64,000 nucleotides of DNA from Eriocheir sinensis (GCF_024679095.1 NC_066522.1:7607114-7671113), one strand, 5' to 3'; numbered from the stretch's first letter, positions 10,031 through 26,310 are shown. The notes: a model not told the origin generated them from the sequence alone. Translations and numbers: made by a program.

Positions 10031-10149
10031 ACCAGATGTCTCACGCAACTGGACTCACACGCCGCCGCGGCCACACAGCTGAGCTTGGTTCTTCCCGCGC
10101 GCCACTTGAACAACAATAAAGTACCCACGCTGCCACGCTACTCAACAAT

Positions 10150-10220
10150 AGGGGTGGGCAGGTACCGGTACCAGTACTAACTGTACCAGCTATACGGTAT
10201 GGTACCGGTACCAATACTAG
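10150..10220 (+). mobile_element. hAT-like end with ACCGGTACC motifs
   Basis: AGGGGTGGGCAGGTACCGGT begins a stretch rich in GGTACCGGTACC. A similar sequence follows the TA array at 38245-38312. GGGGTGGGCA is a common hAT-type terminus. Only one end is visible at each site. Confidence 0.35.
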
Positions 10221-10399
10221 CCAGCCGCTCATGGTGTCCCTCATTTCTTCCTCACACGAATGAGGCTGAAACTGAGTGCCTGAGTGGATAACTCGGTGAT
10301 ATGGATATTTTCTCTCCCTCCATTGAATGAAGTGAATAAGCATATTATTCCCACCATCACTCGTAGGTCATGACAGACAACTAGGCAAGACACAATTCA

Positions 10400-10930
10400 C
10401 ACGGTTCTGGTGACACGTGGCATGCAGCTGTTTGTTGTATGGGTATGGTTGTGTGGTTTGTAAACAATGCAAATGGCGGCCGGGCTGGTATTGCCCGAAA
10501 TAACTCCTCGTACAAGACTCATGATGTACCATAGGCCTCTAGAAGGCTCCCGGAGAAACGAGCAAAGGGGCGGGGAGCAAGGCGAGCTGTCCGCGCCCCA
10601 CGGGGCGCGGCCAGGCGCCAGGCGGGAAGTGTTGCCAACTCGCATATATTTTTGCTACATGTTCTTGTATGATCTGAAATATACTGTAATATTCTAGACT
10701 ACTGTTCTGGATATATATAGGAGAAGAGGGCGAGAGAGGGCCAGTCCCAGTCATAGTAAGCTAGTGTTAAGTGAAGAGTCCGAGTGAAGTGTACTACTAA
10801 AGAAGAATATTAAACTACAGAAGCTGTGCAAAGTGTTTACATATCTCCCTCCCACGGAGTCTCCTGACGGTGACACAGAACCCAAGTAACACGTCCGGCA
10901 TAACAATACCTAATGGCAAGAAGAGAGCAA
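10400..10930 (+). other. GC-rich stretch followed by a possible LTR-like segment; no gene assigned
   Basis: It contains a GC-rich block (10546-10630), a TATA-like run near 10710, and CCCACGGAGTCTCCTGACGG followed by GACACAGAACCC, which vaguely resembles the end of an LTR with a downstream primer site. I found neither a second LTR nor coding domains, so I leave it unassigned. Confidence 0.2.
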
Positions 10931-11117
10931 TGTTAAAGACGACTGCTTTCTTGCCAAGAGCTAGGTTTGGTTCATGTGAGCCACTCACCAAATACGTTCT
11001 AACACACTCAAGAGATGGTGAAGTCGTTTCTGTTTGTCAGAAACATCTGCAATGGTTCCTAATGAGTCTGGTGTGTGTGTGTGTGTGTGTGTGTTTGTTG
11101 TTATTCGATCCATGTGT

Positions 11118-11540
11118 TTATGTGGTTGAGGCAAGATGGGTGGGTTGGCCGCGCACGCGCAGTTGTGGCAATGAGAACTGGCATGAACCACAGACACGCC
11201 ACATCCACAACTGTTTCTTCCTTCCATTTAACTTCAGGAACAAGTCCATAACTTGGGTAATGGCAGCACAAGCTGCAAGAGCCCTTACTTTAGCAGATGA
11301 CGCCATGTTGAAACAGGGCAAGTGCTTTGTTTACATTGTGGATTTGGATACGGGCGACCGACCTTGGCCGTGTGTGACGCACACCAGGAAAAGTTGGAGT
11401 TGCCGGTTGCCCTAGGTGGTGCCAACGCGGTGGGAAGAAAAAGCTCACAGATAATCGTGAACTCGCTCCCGGTTGGACGTACGGGCATTGCCCGTAGCCC
11501 CAACGGTTGGACGAAAACGGCCATTGTGACACCACCTTAA
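11118..11540 (-). mobile_element. Harbinger-like transposon fragment
   Basis: On the minus strand a short coding remnant reads SAKVRALAACAAITQVMDLF. It is alignable with a plus-strand remnant at 14431-14510, where the same sequence precedes recognisable HARBI1-type residues. The right end, TGTGACACCACCT followed by TAA, matches PIF/Harbinger termini seen elsewhere here. Only one end is clear. A (GT)n tract lies nearby at 11071-11093. Confidence 0.5.
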
Positions 11541-11787
11541 GGCAGTGAAGCCGCTGATAGGGTGAGCGTCGGCGATGACGTCATCGGACTCCTAGCGAAT
11601 CACAAGCGTACTTTTAGAACTGGCAGCCAATCGTAAGGCAGCCACCTTTAGCTGCGGCTTCAAAACGACCCGTTCTCTCTCTCTTGCCATAGCCACAATG
11701 TTTAGAGGAAAACATCCAGTGTGATACTACCTTTAAAGGTAGCGTGCGTGATGTCGATGGTAAGTAGACGTGACCCGTACGTGTCAA

Positions 11788-11882
11788 AGGAGCGCGAAAC
11801 TCGGGGTGATAATGCGCGAAACTCGGAATGTTAAGAATTTAGGACTAACCGCGAAACTCGGATAGCGCGAAACTCGAGAGGG

Positions 11883-11884
<2 letters not shown>
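11788..11884 (+). mobile_element. Isolated right end of the Tigger element family
   Basis: Aligns with 4060-4170 of the complete Tigger element. It shares GCGCGAAACTCGGG, the spacer TAAGAATTTAGGACT and repeated GCGAAACTCG. It has only this end and runs straight into (TA)n. Confidence 0.75.

Positions 11885-11933
<49 letters not shown>
11885..11933 (+). repeat. (TA)n array
   Basis: Pure TA dinucleotides directly abutting the Tigger-like element that starts at 11934. Confidence 0.97.
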
Positions 11934-11936
<3 letters not shown>

Positions 11937-12795
11937 TAAAACCCCGATTATCCGAAATGGAAGGGGGGAAGCCTCTTTCGGATAAGCCGATTTTTCGGAT
12001 AATCCGGATTTATGGCCGCCATTTTGTGAGGTCGAAGCACAGGTAGAACGCGATGCGACTGCCCAGTGTGAAGTGTGTGACGCGACTGCCGCCGACTGAC
12101 GATGTAAACAATGAAACCAAACAAACACATGCTACGCTAAACAAAGTAGTACGCTTAAAACATGTGATGTAAATGTTTTATTGTATGTTTGTCTGTGTGT
12201 CTCCTTGTTTGGACCAGTGTATGTTGATACTTGTGAGCGTTGCAGATCTGAATTGTGAATGGTTGTGCAAGCTTGCAAGTGTGACCTTGATGCATCGTGC
12301 AGGTGGAGACACAGTATGATGACTCATATTATCGCGCAACTCGTATGTTGGAAGGGGAATGTGGCATGGAGTGGTATGATGACTCATATTATCGTGCAAC
12401 TCGTATGTTGGAAGGGGAATGTGGCATGGAGTGGAGAGGGGAGTCGTGTTTGTGTCGTTGTCTTGAGAGTACGGTGTGAGAGTCGTGCAGTAGTTTGTTC
12501 GTTCGCCGCACCTACGTCCTTGCTGGGGCGAAGGTGCGGACGTGGTGTTGTTGAGAGTTTGTTTAATGTTTTTTGTCTAATACATTGATCTATTCGTTAC
12601 AAGCTATTTCAGCAATACGTATTAGAAAGCATATTCATTTTAACTGTTCTTATCAATTTTAAATGTGTTAATATAGTACATATGTAGTTACTTTTATTTA
12701 TTTTTGATGTTTTATAACGTTTTAGTATAGAAAAAAAAATTGCATTATCCAGATCAATTTCGGATAATCCGGTTTTTCGGATAATCGGGGTTTTA

Positions 12796-12798
<3 letters not shown>
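11934..12798. mobile_element. Tigger-like MITE (CAGTAAAACCCCGATTATCC ends)
   Basis: The left end CAGTAAAACCCCGATTATCC is mirrored at the right (12775-12798) with GATTATCC/GGATAATC steps repeated just inside both ends. It lies between (TA)n arrays, as expected for a TA-target element. A 60-bp tandem duplication occurs inside (12315-12434). No long open frame is present. Confidence 0.82.

Positions 12799-12888
<90 letters not shown>
12799..12888 (+). repeat. (TA)n array between two transposons
   Basis: Pure TA repeats linking the element ending at 12798 to the one starting at 12889. Confidence 0.97.
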
Positions 12889-13523
<635 letters not shown>

Positions 13524-13691
13524 AGTTCTGAGTGTTTTGATTTACGAGCAAAAAAAATATGCCTTGATATATGAGCTTTGACTTGGTGTACAAGCATCCT
13601 GTTTGTTACAAGTTGAAGATGTGAGTGTGGGTTCTTTTTGTTTGCCGCACTGGAGAGCGCTCAGAGCAGAAAACGATAGGAATGGGGTTCA

Positions 13692-15030
13692 ACCTGGCAT
13701 CACACTGGGGCTTTTTCCTCCAACCGTGTTGGCAGTAGGCACAACCATTGTTGGGCACGGTTCCACTAACCGCTAATTAGTGAAGCCAACCTTTCGTTAG
13801 CTGACTAGCATTTTCGATAAATTTGTAAACAGTTAGGGGACCAATTAGCTTCTGCTAAATGTAGTTCCTCCTCCGCTAACTTTAAATCCACTAAAAAAAT
13901 TCATACAGGTTTGTTCTTGTCTGTTGTGGGCAGGCACCACACCAGTTGAGCCACATGGCGCAATAATTCCAGGGTTTCCACTTTTGGGTAAATTACACCT
14001 TCAAGTAGGGTAATTGGACAATTATTATGGAAACTTTTTGATATTTTAGCATTGCTATTGCAAGTTCATTTATAAGGCATAAATAAAGTGTATGTTGAAT
14101 TTAATTTGTTTACTTGTAGACATCTTTATCACCTGATTTTGGCATGCTGTACCTTTTTGGAAATCTCTATGTCGAAGCTACAACATATTGAAATTTCATT
14201 TCACAAGGTCTGTTTTTAAGGGTTTTAGAGCTAAAATGCTAAATCTGTATAAAAGCTAGTGGTTACCATTAGCTTGCACTAATTTCTTATCAGTTTAGCA
14301 GTTTATCGTAAGCGAAGCTAACTTTTTAGTTATTGGATTACCTGTTAGCGAAGCTAACTTTTTGGTTAGCGGTGCCCACCACTGTCCATAATGTAAACAA
14401 AGCAGTCACACTGTATCCACATGGTGATGTTTGCAAAAGTAAGGGCTTTTGCGGCTTGTGCTGCTGTTACTCAAATTATGGACTTGTTGCAAAAGTCAGA
14501 TGGAAGGAAAAAGTTGTTGTGGGTACGATCATGGCTTCAAAGACCGGAGTGTTTACTCAAATCTCATCAGAGAACTGTGCTGTGAAGACCATGAGTCCTA
14601 CAAATTTCATTGAATGTAGAAAGAAGAGTTTTTTGAACTAGTGGAAATGGTAGCCCCACTCATACCCAAGCAAGACACCAGAACAAGTGAAGAGCAGCAG
14701 CAATCATGGACCATTCAGTTCATTTTCAATTCTTTTTGGCAAAGTTTTCATGTGTGATCCTGCAGCACAGGGTGTTCTCTTATCTTGTAGACAAAGTAGC
14801 TCTGCCAATCCACTTTATGATTCTTATGATAGGCCATCTTCCACTACTCAGCCACTACTGTCGTCTGTTTGTTTACATACAGCCGTGCGGTTGCTCATAC
14901 CCACAATAATTATTCATCCGTACAGACAACCAGTAACTCGCTGGTTGGGCGTACGAGCAACAATGGTTGCTCCTATCTCCAATGGTTGGAGGAAAATGCC
15001 CAGTGTGACTCTGCCTTCAGTCCGTGTACA
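13692..15030 (+). mobile_element. PIF/Harbinger-like element remnant with HARBI1-type transposase pieces
   Basis: The left end (GGCATCACACTGGGG, TTTTCCTCCAACC) is the inverted counterpart of the right end at 14985-15028 (GGTTGGAGGAAAATGCCCAG, TGTGACTCTGCC). Between them, coding remnants on the plus strand (14431-14710, frames broken) read ALVCAAAV-like helix sequence, then KKLLWVRSWLQR, then PTNFIECRKK, then PLIPKQDTR. These resemble the N-terminal part of HARBI1-family transposases. The DDE core is absent. A hAT-like MITE (13746-14384) splits it near the left end. Confidence 0.7.
13746..14384. mobile_element. hAT-like MITE
   Basis: Termini: left CATTGTTGGGCACGGTTCC, right in reverse complement CAGTGGTGGGCACCGCTAAC. 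Several GCTAACTTTTT and AGCGAAGCTAAC motifs repeat just inside the right end and in degenerate form inside the left. CAGTGGTGGGCAC is a hAT-type terminus. The 8-bp flanks do not match convincingly, so the boundaries may be off by a few bases. Confidence 0.6.
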
Positions 15031-15158
15031 CTCGCAGAGATAGCACCTACTGGACCGTGGTAGCACCTGCGCGCTTGTGTCCATTTACATTTGTGGTCTA
15101 GTGTGCAATCTTTGTGTTTTCAGCATATTATTACTATGTTATCTATATATGATACTAC

Positions 15159-15240
15159 AGTAAACCCTCTGGTATCTGGGTTAATAGAGCCATGAGGGCA
15201 CCCGGATAAGGGAAAATCCCAGATATGGTGTAGGTTAGTC
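15159..15240 (+). mobile_element. Tigger-like terminal fragment
   Basis: CAGTAAACCCTCTGGTATCTG follows TA and continues with CCGGATAAGG and an AATCCCAGATATG inverse of the first motif, as in Tigger ends. No far end was located. Confidence 0.4.
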
Positions 15241-15295
15241 TACGGACCCGAAAACCGAACTTTCGCATTCCGCATTTAATATATCATCGGCACAA

Positions 15296-15700
15296 ATGAA
15301 GCCACTTAAGATCACGTGCGTAAGCCCACGACAGCCTTCCACGCCAGCGCATACATATGTATATGAAACGAATGCAGGGACGATATGTTATAGCTGTAAA
15401 AAGAAAAATATGTTTGGGTTAGGCTACATTTCAGCCGCGCCGCCGCCACCCCGCCCCGTTCGCCCTGAGAATATATATCCTTATTATCTCACAAACGGAG
15501 GTACTTAATTAAGCTCACGTCCGTACGCCCACGTCACTCCATTACGCCTGTGCACACGTGGATATATGAAATGAGTGCAGGAAGGATATATTATAGCTGT
15601 AAAAATGAAAAAAAATGTTACGGGTTATGTCAAACTGCCCGCCTTGCCCCACCACCGCGAGAATGTTTTACCTTGTTTTCTGCAATATTACATTATCTAC
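15296..15700 (+). repeat. Diverged tandem duplication, about 200-bp unit
   Basis: 15296-15490 and 15500-15700 share order and sequence: a CGTGCGTAAGCCCACG-like block, ATATATGAAA, GCAGG(A)-GATAT, TTATAGCTGTAAAAA, and GAGAATAT or GAGAATGT near the ends. No coding potential. Class unknown. Confidence 0.5.
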
Positions 15701-15839
15701 GCTAATGCCAGTGTAGGCAACCCTTTCCCCATACACAGTGAATGCATGGCGAAGGCAAGTGTATTATAGTGATGTGAGTGATGAACGGAGGAAGGCGAGG
15801 GGGGGGGTAAGAGATTCAGTGCTATTTCTTCGTAACATT

Positions 15840-16385
15840 TGGCCACAAGTTAGCTGAGGCCATGTACGAAGATATGTGAATTTTTTACAACTTTATCAAT
15901 TTAAAAAAAAAATCCACGGCAGACGCTCTCCTTGAAGCTAAGCTGGATACCAAATGTGGAGACAGGATAATATGAGACTATCTCAAATCCTGCACACAAC
16001 AATGAGATAAATACATTCATACTCACAAAAAATCATGGTTCGTCTAAACACCTGTCAGTTGAACAGAGGCACATAAATGATAGACAAGTAATTTTATTCC
16101 CCTTTACGAAGCACTACTACTATTGTTACTACTACTATTACTACAACCACTACTACTCCTACCTGTGGGATTAGGTTAAATATAAAGTCAAGTTTGATGA
16201 AGCTATTATGATGGATTTATTAGGTTATTATAGGATTAGTAGTTGATAGTCATTGAAATTTAAAAAAGGTGCCCTCCTTAGCATTGCTCACCCTATCAGA
16301 TAAGTAATCTCATCTCACCACATACATTATTAGTTTTTAGTTCTCACCTGACACCTGGAAATCCCTATGAACCTGTCAGATGCTG
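15840..16385. other. No gene seen
   Basis: AT-rich unique-looking sequence with a short (CTA)n-like run at 16111-16160. I find no supported exon or transposon end. Confidence 0.5.
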
Positions 16386-16640
16386 TGATTAATCTTCTCC
16401 ACTCCACTTGATCTTGATTTCATCCTCCATTACTTCATCGCTGGTAGGTCCTCTTTTCTCCTTTTTCATCCAACTCATCCTGTCTTCCACGTGGTCTTAT
16501 TTGTGAAGTCCAATTTCAAGATTTCTTTGGGTAGCTGTTCATTCTTTGCACATGTCCATCCCATCTCGATTGCCTTTTTCTATATTCAGTAGATGCAATG
16601 TTTAGGTCATTTTGTATTCTGGAATTTCTTAATTTGTCCA
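16386..16640 (-). pseudogene. LINE C-terminal coding fragment
   Basis: On the minus strand it reads LDKLRNSRIQNDLNIASTEY, then RKRQSRWDGHVQRMNSYPKK, with a broken continuation resembling the WxGHVxRM tail found downstream of reverse transcriptase in RTE/jockey-type LINEs. Stops and frameshifts follow. Confidence 0.65.
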
Positions 16641-17629
16641 GTTTTGTGACTTCTAATTTTTAATATCAGTATATACTTTCACCTCACTAGCCTGAAGTAC
16701 TGATCTAGGTTTTGGAGTCAAAGGACCATGCCATTGACCCACATGTTGAAATTGGTTTAAAAGTTATTGTATATATTATAAATTTGCTCTCCGTTGGGTA
16801 CAGGTACATGTACTGTATAGGAAATCAGATATAAATTCTTAGGTTTTCTCACTGAGCTGAGACATAATGCCCAAAACACTACCTTATCAGTGGGTTCACA
16901 GGTTGTACAGGAGCAATAGGACACGCTATAGAAATAAGGTTGTAACTAGAGAAGCCCACTAAAGAGAGCAGTTTAAACAGAAGCGGAAAGGTTAGAGGTG
17001 AGGAGATTATGCACTTGCCATATGTCAGGCTGAAATAAGTAACACATTCAAATCTTATGAAAGACTTCGAGAGAAAGTCTGAGTTATGAATAATCAGAAT
17101 ACTTAACAATCTTTAGTGAGGATAATTTCCCGCCCCCAAAAAAAGGATGAAGCATGAAAACTTAAGTACATTTATTTTGCTTTGTTGTACTATTACTCAT
17201 ACCATTAATTTTTGCAGATTCAGTTCCACTTCTAGTAAGATGTTCATGTCATTAATAAATAACTATGTAATATCTTTTATCAACTTGAGCACAGCTTTCT
17301 TCATCTGATGATTGCTCAATACTGACTGTCCTTGATCAAATTTTGGCTTGGTAATACGGTTAAAAATATGTGAATAAAGTAACACTACAAAATTTGATGG
17401 AATTAAGCCCCATTCAAACATTCATGAGCGTGGTGCCAAGCCTAGCTGAGTTGTGGGGCTCAACAAACATGGCCAAGTATGCAGTAAGTTGTTGCAAGTT
17501 GACAATAATCAGTAAAAGTATGCTACAACTGCATCCAAAAGTCATGTAAAACTTGTGCCTACATTTCAAACATGTTGGAAATTTTGGTCGACCTCATACA
17601 TAAAGTGGTGGATTAGTGAAACAGACTTG

Positions 17630-17785
17630 GCAGTCATGTTGTGGGTGCCAATACCATAGATACATTCAAGATGATGTTGGATAAATTCATGGATGGTGAG
17701 GTTAGGCAGGGTTAAGCTTACAGGAGCTGCCTTGTATAGACCAACTGGCCTCTTGCAGACTCCTTATGTTCTTATATGCATGACA
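17630..17785 (+). mobile_element. LINE 3'-end fragment
   Basis: Coding-like remnant (TFKMMLDKFMDGEV) followed by a block with ACCAACTGGCCTCTTGCAGA and CTTATGTTCTTA. A shorter copy of the same 3' end is at 21598-21690. Confidence 0.5.
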
Positions 17786-17789
17786 CTGC

Positions 17790-18105
17790 TATGAGTCTAT
17801 GATTATGTTGCAGGATGACGACTGTGTTATAAATACCAACTTGGCTGGTGCCACGCTCGTGAATGTGTGAACGACCCTTTAGAAATACACCCATAAAACT
17901 ACATCAACACTTAAAACCTACAGGCCCTAAAGACAATGGAAATGTATGGCACACTATGCCTTGATCAATAAGATAAAGGTGAGACACCACATGCCATCAA
18001 GGGTTACTGACACAATCCTCTTTCAAACTGTGTTTCTTATCTTGCCCTGTTCAAAGGATACAAAGAGACCTTGTTATTTGCATGCAAGGTATCAAAAATA
18101 CTTTC
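17790..18105. other. No gene seen
   Basis: Unique AT-rich sequence left of the piggyBac-like MITE. No supported feature. Confidence 0.4.
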
Positions 18106-18109
18106 TTAA

Positions 18110-18354
18110 CCCCTTCACTCCAGCGACGCTGACATCGGCATCCGACGGGCGTCCAACAGCGTCACTGTTTGTCCTCTTCTAAACCTCTTAATCCTCTTCC
18201 ATTTCCTCTTCTAAACCTCTCAAGAGGAAATGGAAGAGGATTAAGAGAAACTTATAGGAGTATTGAGAAGTTTAGAAGAGGATTAATCCTCTTCCATTTC
18301 CTCTTGACCCTATCCATACTGCGACGCTGATGTCTGCGTCACGGATGGAAAGGG
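18110..18354. mobile_element. piggyBac-like MITE with palindromic interior
   Basis: 245 bp exactly flanked by TTAA (18106-18109 and 18355-18358). The ends are CCCCTTCACTCCAGCGACGC and, in reverse complement, CCCTTTCCATCCGTGACGC. The interior repeats TTAATCCTCTTCCATTTCCTC in both orientations and can fold into a long hairpin. The termini resemble those of the MITE at 583-4318. Confidence 0.8.
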
Positions 18355-18359
18355 TTAAG

Positions 18360-19520
18360 CAAGCAGTAGAGTTCCTGGGTGGTGACCATGTGTGTCCCCA
18401 ATACTATGTTACACCCACTTCCAAGTACTTTCTACTTCACAGTCAGGTGCTTACCAAGTCAGCTATATTCACCCTATTCATCACTTCTTACGTGCATAGG
18501 GTTGTTATCTGGCCTCGTGAATAAATCTGAGTTCCGCTATCTTTTATCTTGAAAGTAATTATTTGTCTCTGATCTTAATGGGCTGCAAGACATCATTCTT
18601 TAACTGGATTTGCTATATTATCAACCCTTGCAAAAATGCATTGCTCCTTACCACTTTGCAAATAACAAGAATTCCTTGCATATTGGTCATCGACAACTAA
18701 GGTATTAACTTAAGGTACCAGCTAGTTACATTTACTCTGGAAGGATGTTGATTTGTGATTACTGCAGTTACACACAGAATGTCTAGATATCTTAAGTGCT
18801 ACTTACTTATAAAACTTAATGAAAGTCATGACTGCACATAATATGTTTTACTAATCTGATAAGACAAAAGTCAAGATTTTTAATACTGTAATTTAGTAAC
18901 TTTCCAGACTAGTCCCTTAAAGTGGAGCGTACAGCTACTAGTACCATATTCAGTGACTGTCAGATACAGAATATATGATTAATAGAGAACACTAGTTAGT
19001 GTGAAAATATCTTGCAAGCCTTTCTAGGTATTGTCATAGATAGGTAAAATATGGCTCAGATATTGTGATTCTAACCATATGTACACATCTATTACATATT
19101 TAAATAGTAAAACACTAAAACTCTCTCCAGTGACTGGATACAAGATGTGAGTGTAGATGAGCAGAAACAGCATTTTCAGGGGCACTGTGAGTAAGTTTAC
19201 GTAAAAGCCTGAGATGAAGCTACTGGAGACCTGTGGACAAGTGGCAGTCATCACCAAGAGGAACAACATAACATTAGGAAATGATATTAAAATACATGGA
19301 AGTCTTGACTTTCTTGATTTTAAGTTTATGACCTTTATATCAGTGCTAGACTGCTATTGACTGACTTTCCTACCACTAAATGTTGATTCTTATTATTGTT
19401 GAGCCATGTAAAATCAAAATTACTACAGACTGAAACTTGAAACAAAAATATCAACATAATACATATCTGCTTGGACCTGTGAGAGATATATGCAGAAGCC
19501 TTCAATCCTAGGTGTAATAA
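18360..19520. other. No gene seen
   Basis: Unique AT-rich sequence between two MITEs. No exon with convincing splice sites and frame was found on either strand. It may be intergenic DNA downstream of the minus-strand ADISSP gene. Confidence 0.4.
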
Positions 19521-19526
19521 GGAATA

Positions 19527-20176
19527 CAGTCATCCCTCAAGTAGTATGGGGGTTAGGGACCCAGGACCCCCATACTATTCAAAAATCCGTATAAAATTAG
19601 TCCCCCCCCTCCCCTCCCTAGAAACAATCCTGCCTACCAATTTCTTGTGTGTTTATAATAGGTTAATTTATGAATAAACACAAAAGGACAGCCTTTATCT
19701 CCACTCTTGGAGCACTGGCTGTTACTGCAGCAAGAAATTCTTTTTCACTATGATTGATACAGAGAACACTGCACTCATTCACGTGGTATGCTCTCCCTAC
19801 TGCAACGTAACTCATACCAAAACGTAACTTCTAAATCTGAATTCTTTTGCAAGGTGAACACCTTTCTCAAACACTTTGGGGTGCTTTCAACAGGTGTTTT
19901 GGCTTGTGTCTTGGGTCCCATGTTCATGTTATGTGGTAATGGAGAAGCGTAGTTGAGGTTGTGAACACACATGGACTTAGGGAAAGCACATAGGTTTCAG
20001 TCTGGCAGAAAAGTGTTCCTGATGTTGTGCACACACACACGGATTGAGGGGATGCGCATGGGTTGCCACTCACGCCATGGCTACTTGGTGCGATGAGCGT
20101 GAAATTTAAAAATCCTAAAAATATCCTCAATGACAATCCGTATAAAATCAAAACCATACTATTTGAGGGACGATTG
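19527..20176 (-). mobile_element. Tigger-derived MITE just downstream of ADISSP
   Basis: The left end CAGTCATCCCTCAAGTAGTA and the reverse complement of the right end CAATCGTCCCTCAAATAGTA are inverted, flanked by TA at 19525-19526 and 20177-20178. On the minus strand (about 19920-19780) it keeps a short N-terminal transposase remnant, MGPKTQAKTPVESTPKCLRK, then a helix-turn-helix-like stretch. It ends 110 bp from the ADISSP stop, so it may be inside that gene's 3' UTR. Confidence 0.8.
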
Positions 20177-20286
20177 TATTTTAGTCTACAAAAGTGCAAT
20201 TGTTCTACTTTAGGAGTGAATGAAGTAGCAACTAGTAGAGGAGAGTCGACCTATGAGTGGGCAACTAACCTTAGATGTTTTCCTGG

Positions 20287-23962
<3,676 letters not shown>

Positions 23963-24445
23963 CTGAAAACAAAAATGATCATGTTTACATACTTCCTTCC
24001 TTACTACCAAAGAGAGCTGACTAATCTATGCCAACCAAAATTTTACGATCAGACACTACACATGCACACATACATATGTCTATATCTGTATCTATCGCAC
24101 ACTTTTTCTTGCTGATTTTACCACAAGGACCACTTCTACTTTGGCTGCACCTAGGACCCCTCCTACCACTCCTAGCAAGAGCTGCAACATGCTCACCACC
24201 CTGTTACCAAAAATGGAAGTTGCCATATAAGTGGGTTTTGGAAAATTTCAATAATGCTACAGTAATAATATTATGTACACACATCAATTTTCAAACTGCA
24301 CCAGACATGTTCACGCCCACCAGCTACTGCTGGTAGCCAGTTGAGCTGATAGTTCAACTTCACAGTCACACTCTTACACCTGCTGATTTTATTACAATCA
24401 CCACCACCACCATGTCTCTACTCAAGACTCCTGCTACTTCTGGCA

Positions 24446-24642
<197 letters not shown>

Positions 24643-24839
24643 TTTTACTGATTTTTTTTCTTGGGTCAAGATGGTGCTCAACAACTTCACCCACTTATTT
24701 ACATATATTTCTATGAGAAATTCAACAATTTTGATATCTGATAATTTTCTTTGAAATGCAACTTTGTCAAATAGCAGGGGTTTCCTGTACTGTTCTGGGT
24801 CAACACGCCTCTTTTGTTGGTTATTTATTTATTATTATA

Positions 24840-25260
24840 TATTTTTTTTCAATTTCACTTAGAGCACCAGTAGAAGGGGCCTGGTGGTAGGCCCCAGCCC
24901 ATTAGTGGCACAGGCAAGTGTTTTTAAAGAGACACCATTCTTGTTTGGCTCATACCAGGGGTGTGAAGTCTGAGTTAAAAATATCCGACTCCGACTACAG
25001 CTCCAGGAAATTTTAAAGTTGGGACTCCGACTCAGACCCCCCTGCCCATGCCCCTCTACTGCATTATTATTATTTTTTTTTTTAAAGGTGCCACCTTTAG
25101 TGCCGGTAGGTCCTCTTGGACGGCCCCAGCCATAGAGCCTCTACTAACGGACTTTCATCCTCTTGGGACTAAAAGTCCCTCCATATTAGTCTGCAAACCC
25201 GAGGGTTTACTAGCAGGTTCTGTCTTAATGGCGTTTCATTATAACACTGTTGATAAAAAA
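24840..25260. mobile_element. LINE/hAT-like non-coding remnants
   Basis: 24870-24925 has a GGTGGTAGGCCCCAGCCCA block and 25085-25230 a GGTGCCACCTTTAGTGCCGG block, both reminiscent of LINE 3' UTR sequence. Between them, 24955-25045 (AGGGGTGTGAAGTC, then repeated GACTCCGACT) looks like a hAT-type insertion. The class assignment is tentative. Confidence 0.35.
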
Positions 25261-25366
25261 TGTAAAATATAAAGAAATGAAAATGCGTAGCATAAGATAA
25301 TCATAATAATTTATATCAATGGTCTACATATTATATCAGGCGAAATATCAGTAAATATAACATTCA

Positions 25367-25368
<2 letters not shown>

Positions 25369-25400
<32 letters not shown>
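25369..25400 (+). repeat. Poly(A) tract
   Basis: Over 30 consecutive A at the 3' edge of the minus-strand LINE remnant. It is a poly(T) on the LINE strand, so it is not that element's own tail. Confidence 0.9.
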
Positions 25401-25401
<1 letters not shown>

Positions 25402-25403
<2 letters not shown>

Positions 25404-26310
25404 AGGCAAAGTGACTGATGTACGTAGTGTGTCTGTAATCACGTCTGGCCCACCTTGCAGCTTTGTTTTGTATGGCCTCTAATTTATTTGTTACCGGTAT
25501 TGTTAGTGTGTAGGTCCCACACAGTGTAACAGTATTCTGTGTGTGGCCAAACGAATGTTTTGTATGCAAGAATTTTGATGCTTGTGTTACACCTGCTAAG
25601 GTTCCTACGCAGGAACCCCAGGGCTCTGAGCTTTGGCCCTGATGCCGCTCACGTGTGTGTTCCATCGCATGTCTGCCGAGATGTGTACACCCAGGTATTT
25701 GTGTGAAGAGACAGTGTTTAGGTTTGTGTCATGGAGTTTGTAAATGAAGGGAATAGGTTTGTTAGTACAGGTGAAATGGATGTGATGACATTTTTCTGGT
25801 CTAAACGTCATCTGCCACTTGGCTTCCCAGTTTCCAAGTGCAGCTAAATCATCCTGTAGTCGAAGACAATCATCCCTATCTAAAATGGGTCGATAAACTA
25901 AGCTGTCATCTGCAAAAAGTCGAGTAGTAGAGGTAAGTGATAGTGGGAGATCATTAATTAAGAAAGGAAAAAAAAGGGAGCCCAAGACAGTGCCTTGAGG
26001 TACCCAAGAAGTTACAGGAAGATATAGATGAGGACTGACTACCATTGAGAACAACTCTGCTTGTGGGTAGTCAAAAAACGTGGTAATCCAGTTGGAAAGT
26101 TGTCCTTGTAGTATGCAATAGTATTCAAATTTAGCCAACAGTCTTTGGTGGGGAATCTTGTCGAAGGCTTTAGCAAAGTCAAGTATTATGGCGTCAACTT
26201 GTCTAATTTTGGGGTTGTTAAGGGACTGCAAAATGTCCGTGTGTGGTAAAGTGATTGAGTCTCGCACTAACGTTTGGGCCTAAAGCCGTGCTGACTGTCA
26301 GTCAGTATGT
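25402..26310 (-). pseudogene. Non-LTR retrotransposon reverse transcriptase, 5'-truncated
   Basis: The minus strand holds a 220-codon open stretch (26267-25605). It contains LDFAKAFDKIPHQRLL (first RT Asp motif), VPQGTVLGSLFFPFLINDL, LFADDSLVY (catalytic ADD) and SHKYLGVHISADMRWNTHV. A frameshift near 25640 leads into IQNKAARWARRDYR (25490-25400), typical of the region after the RT. Upstream, HGFRP appears in another frame near 26295. The organisation fits a jockey/CR1-like element. No endonuclease is visible. Confidence 0.88.

Noticed and set aside
10041..10343. 100-codon minus-strand frame over the ACCGGTACC region
   Set aside because: Lies across a transposon-like end rich in palindromic GGTACC; no protein family recognised.
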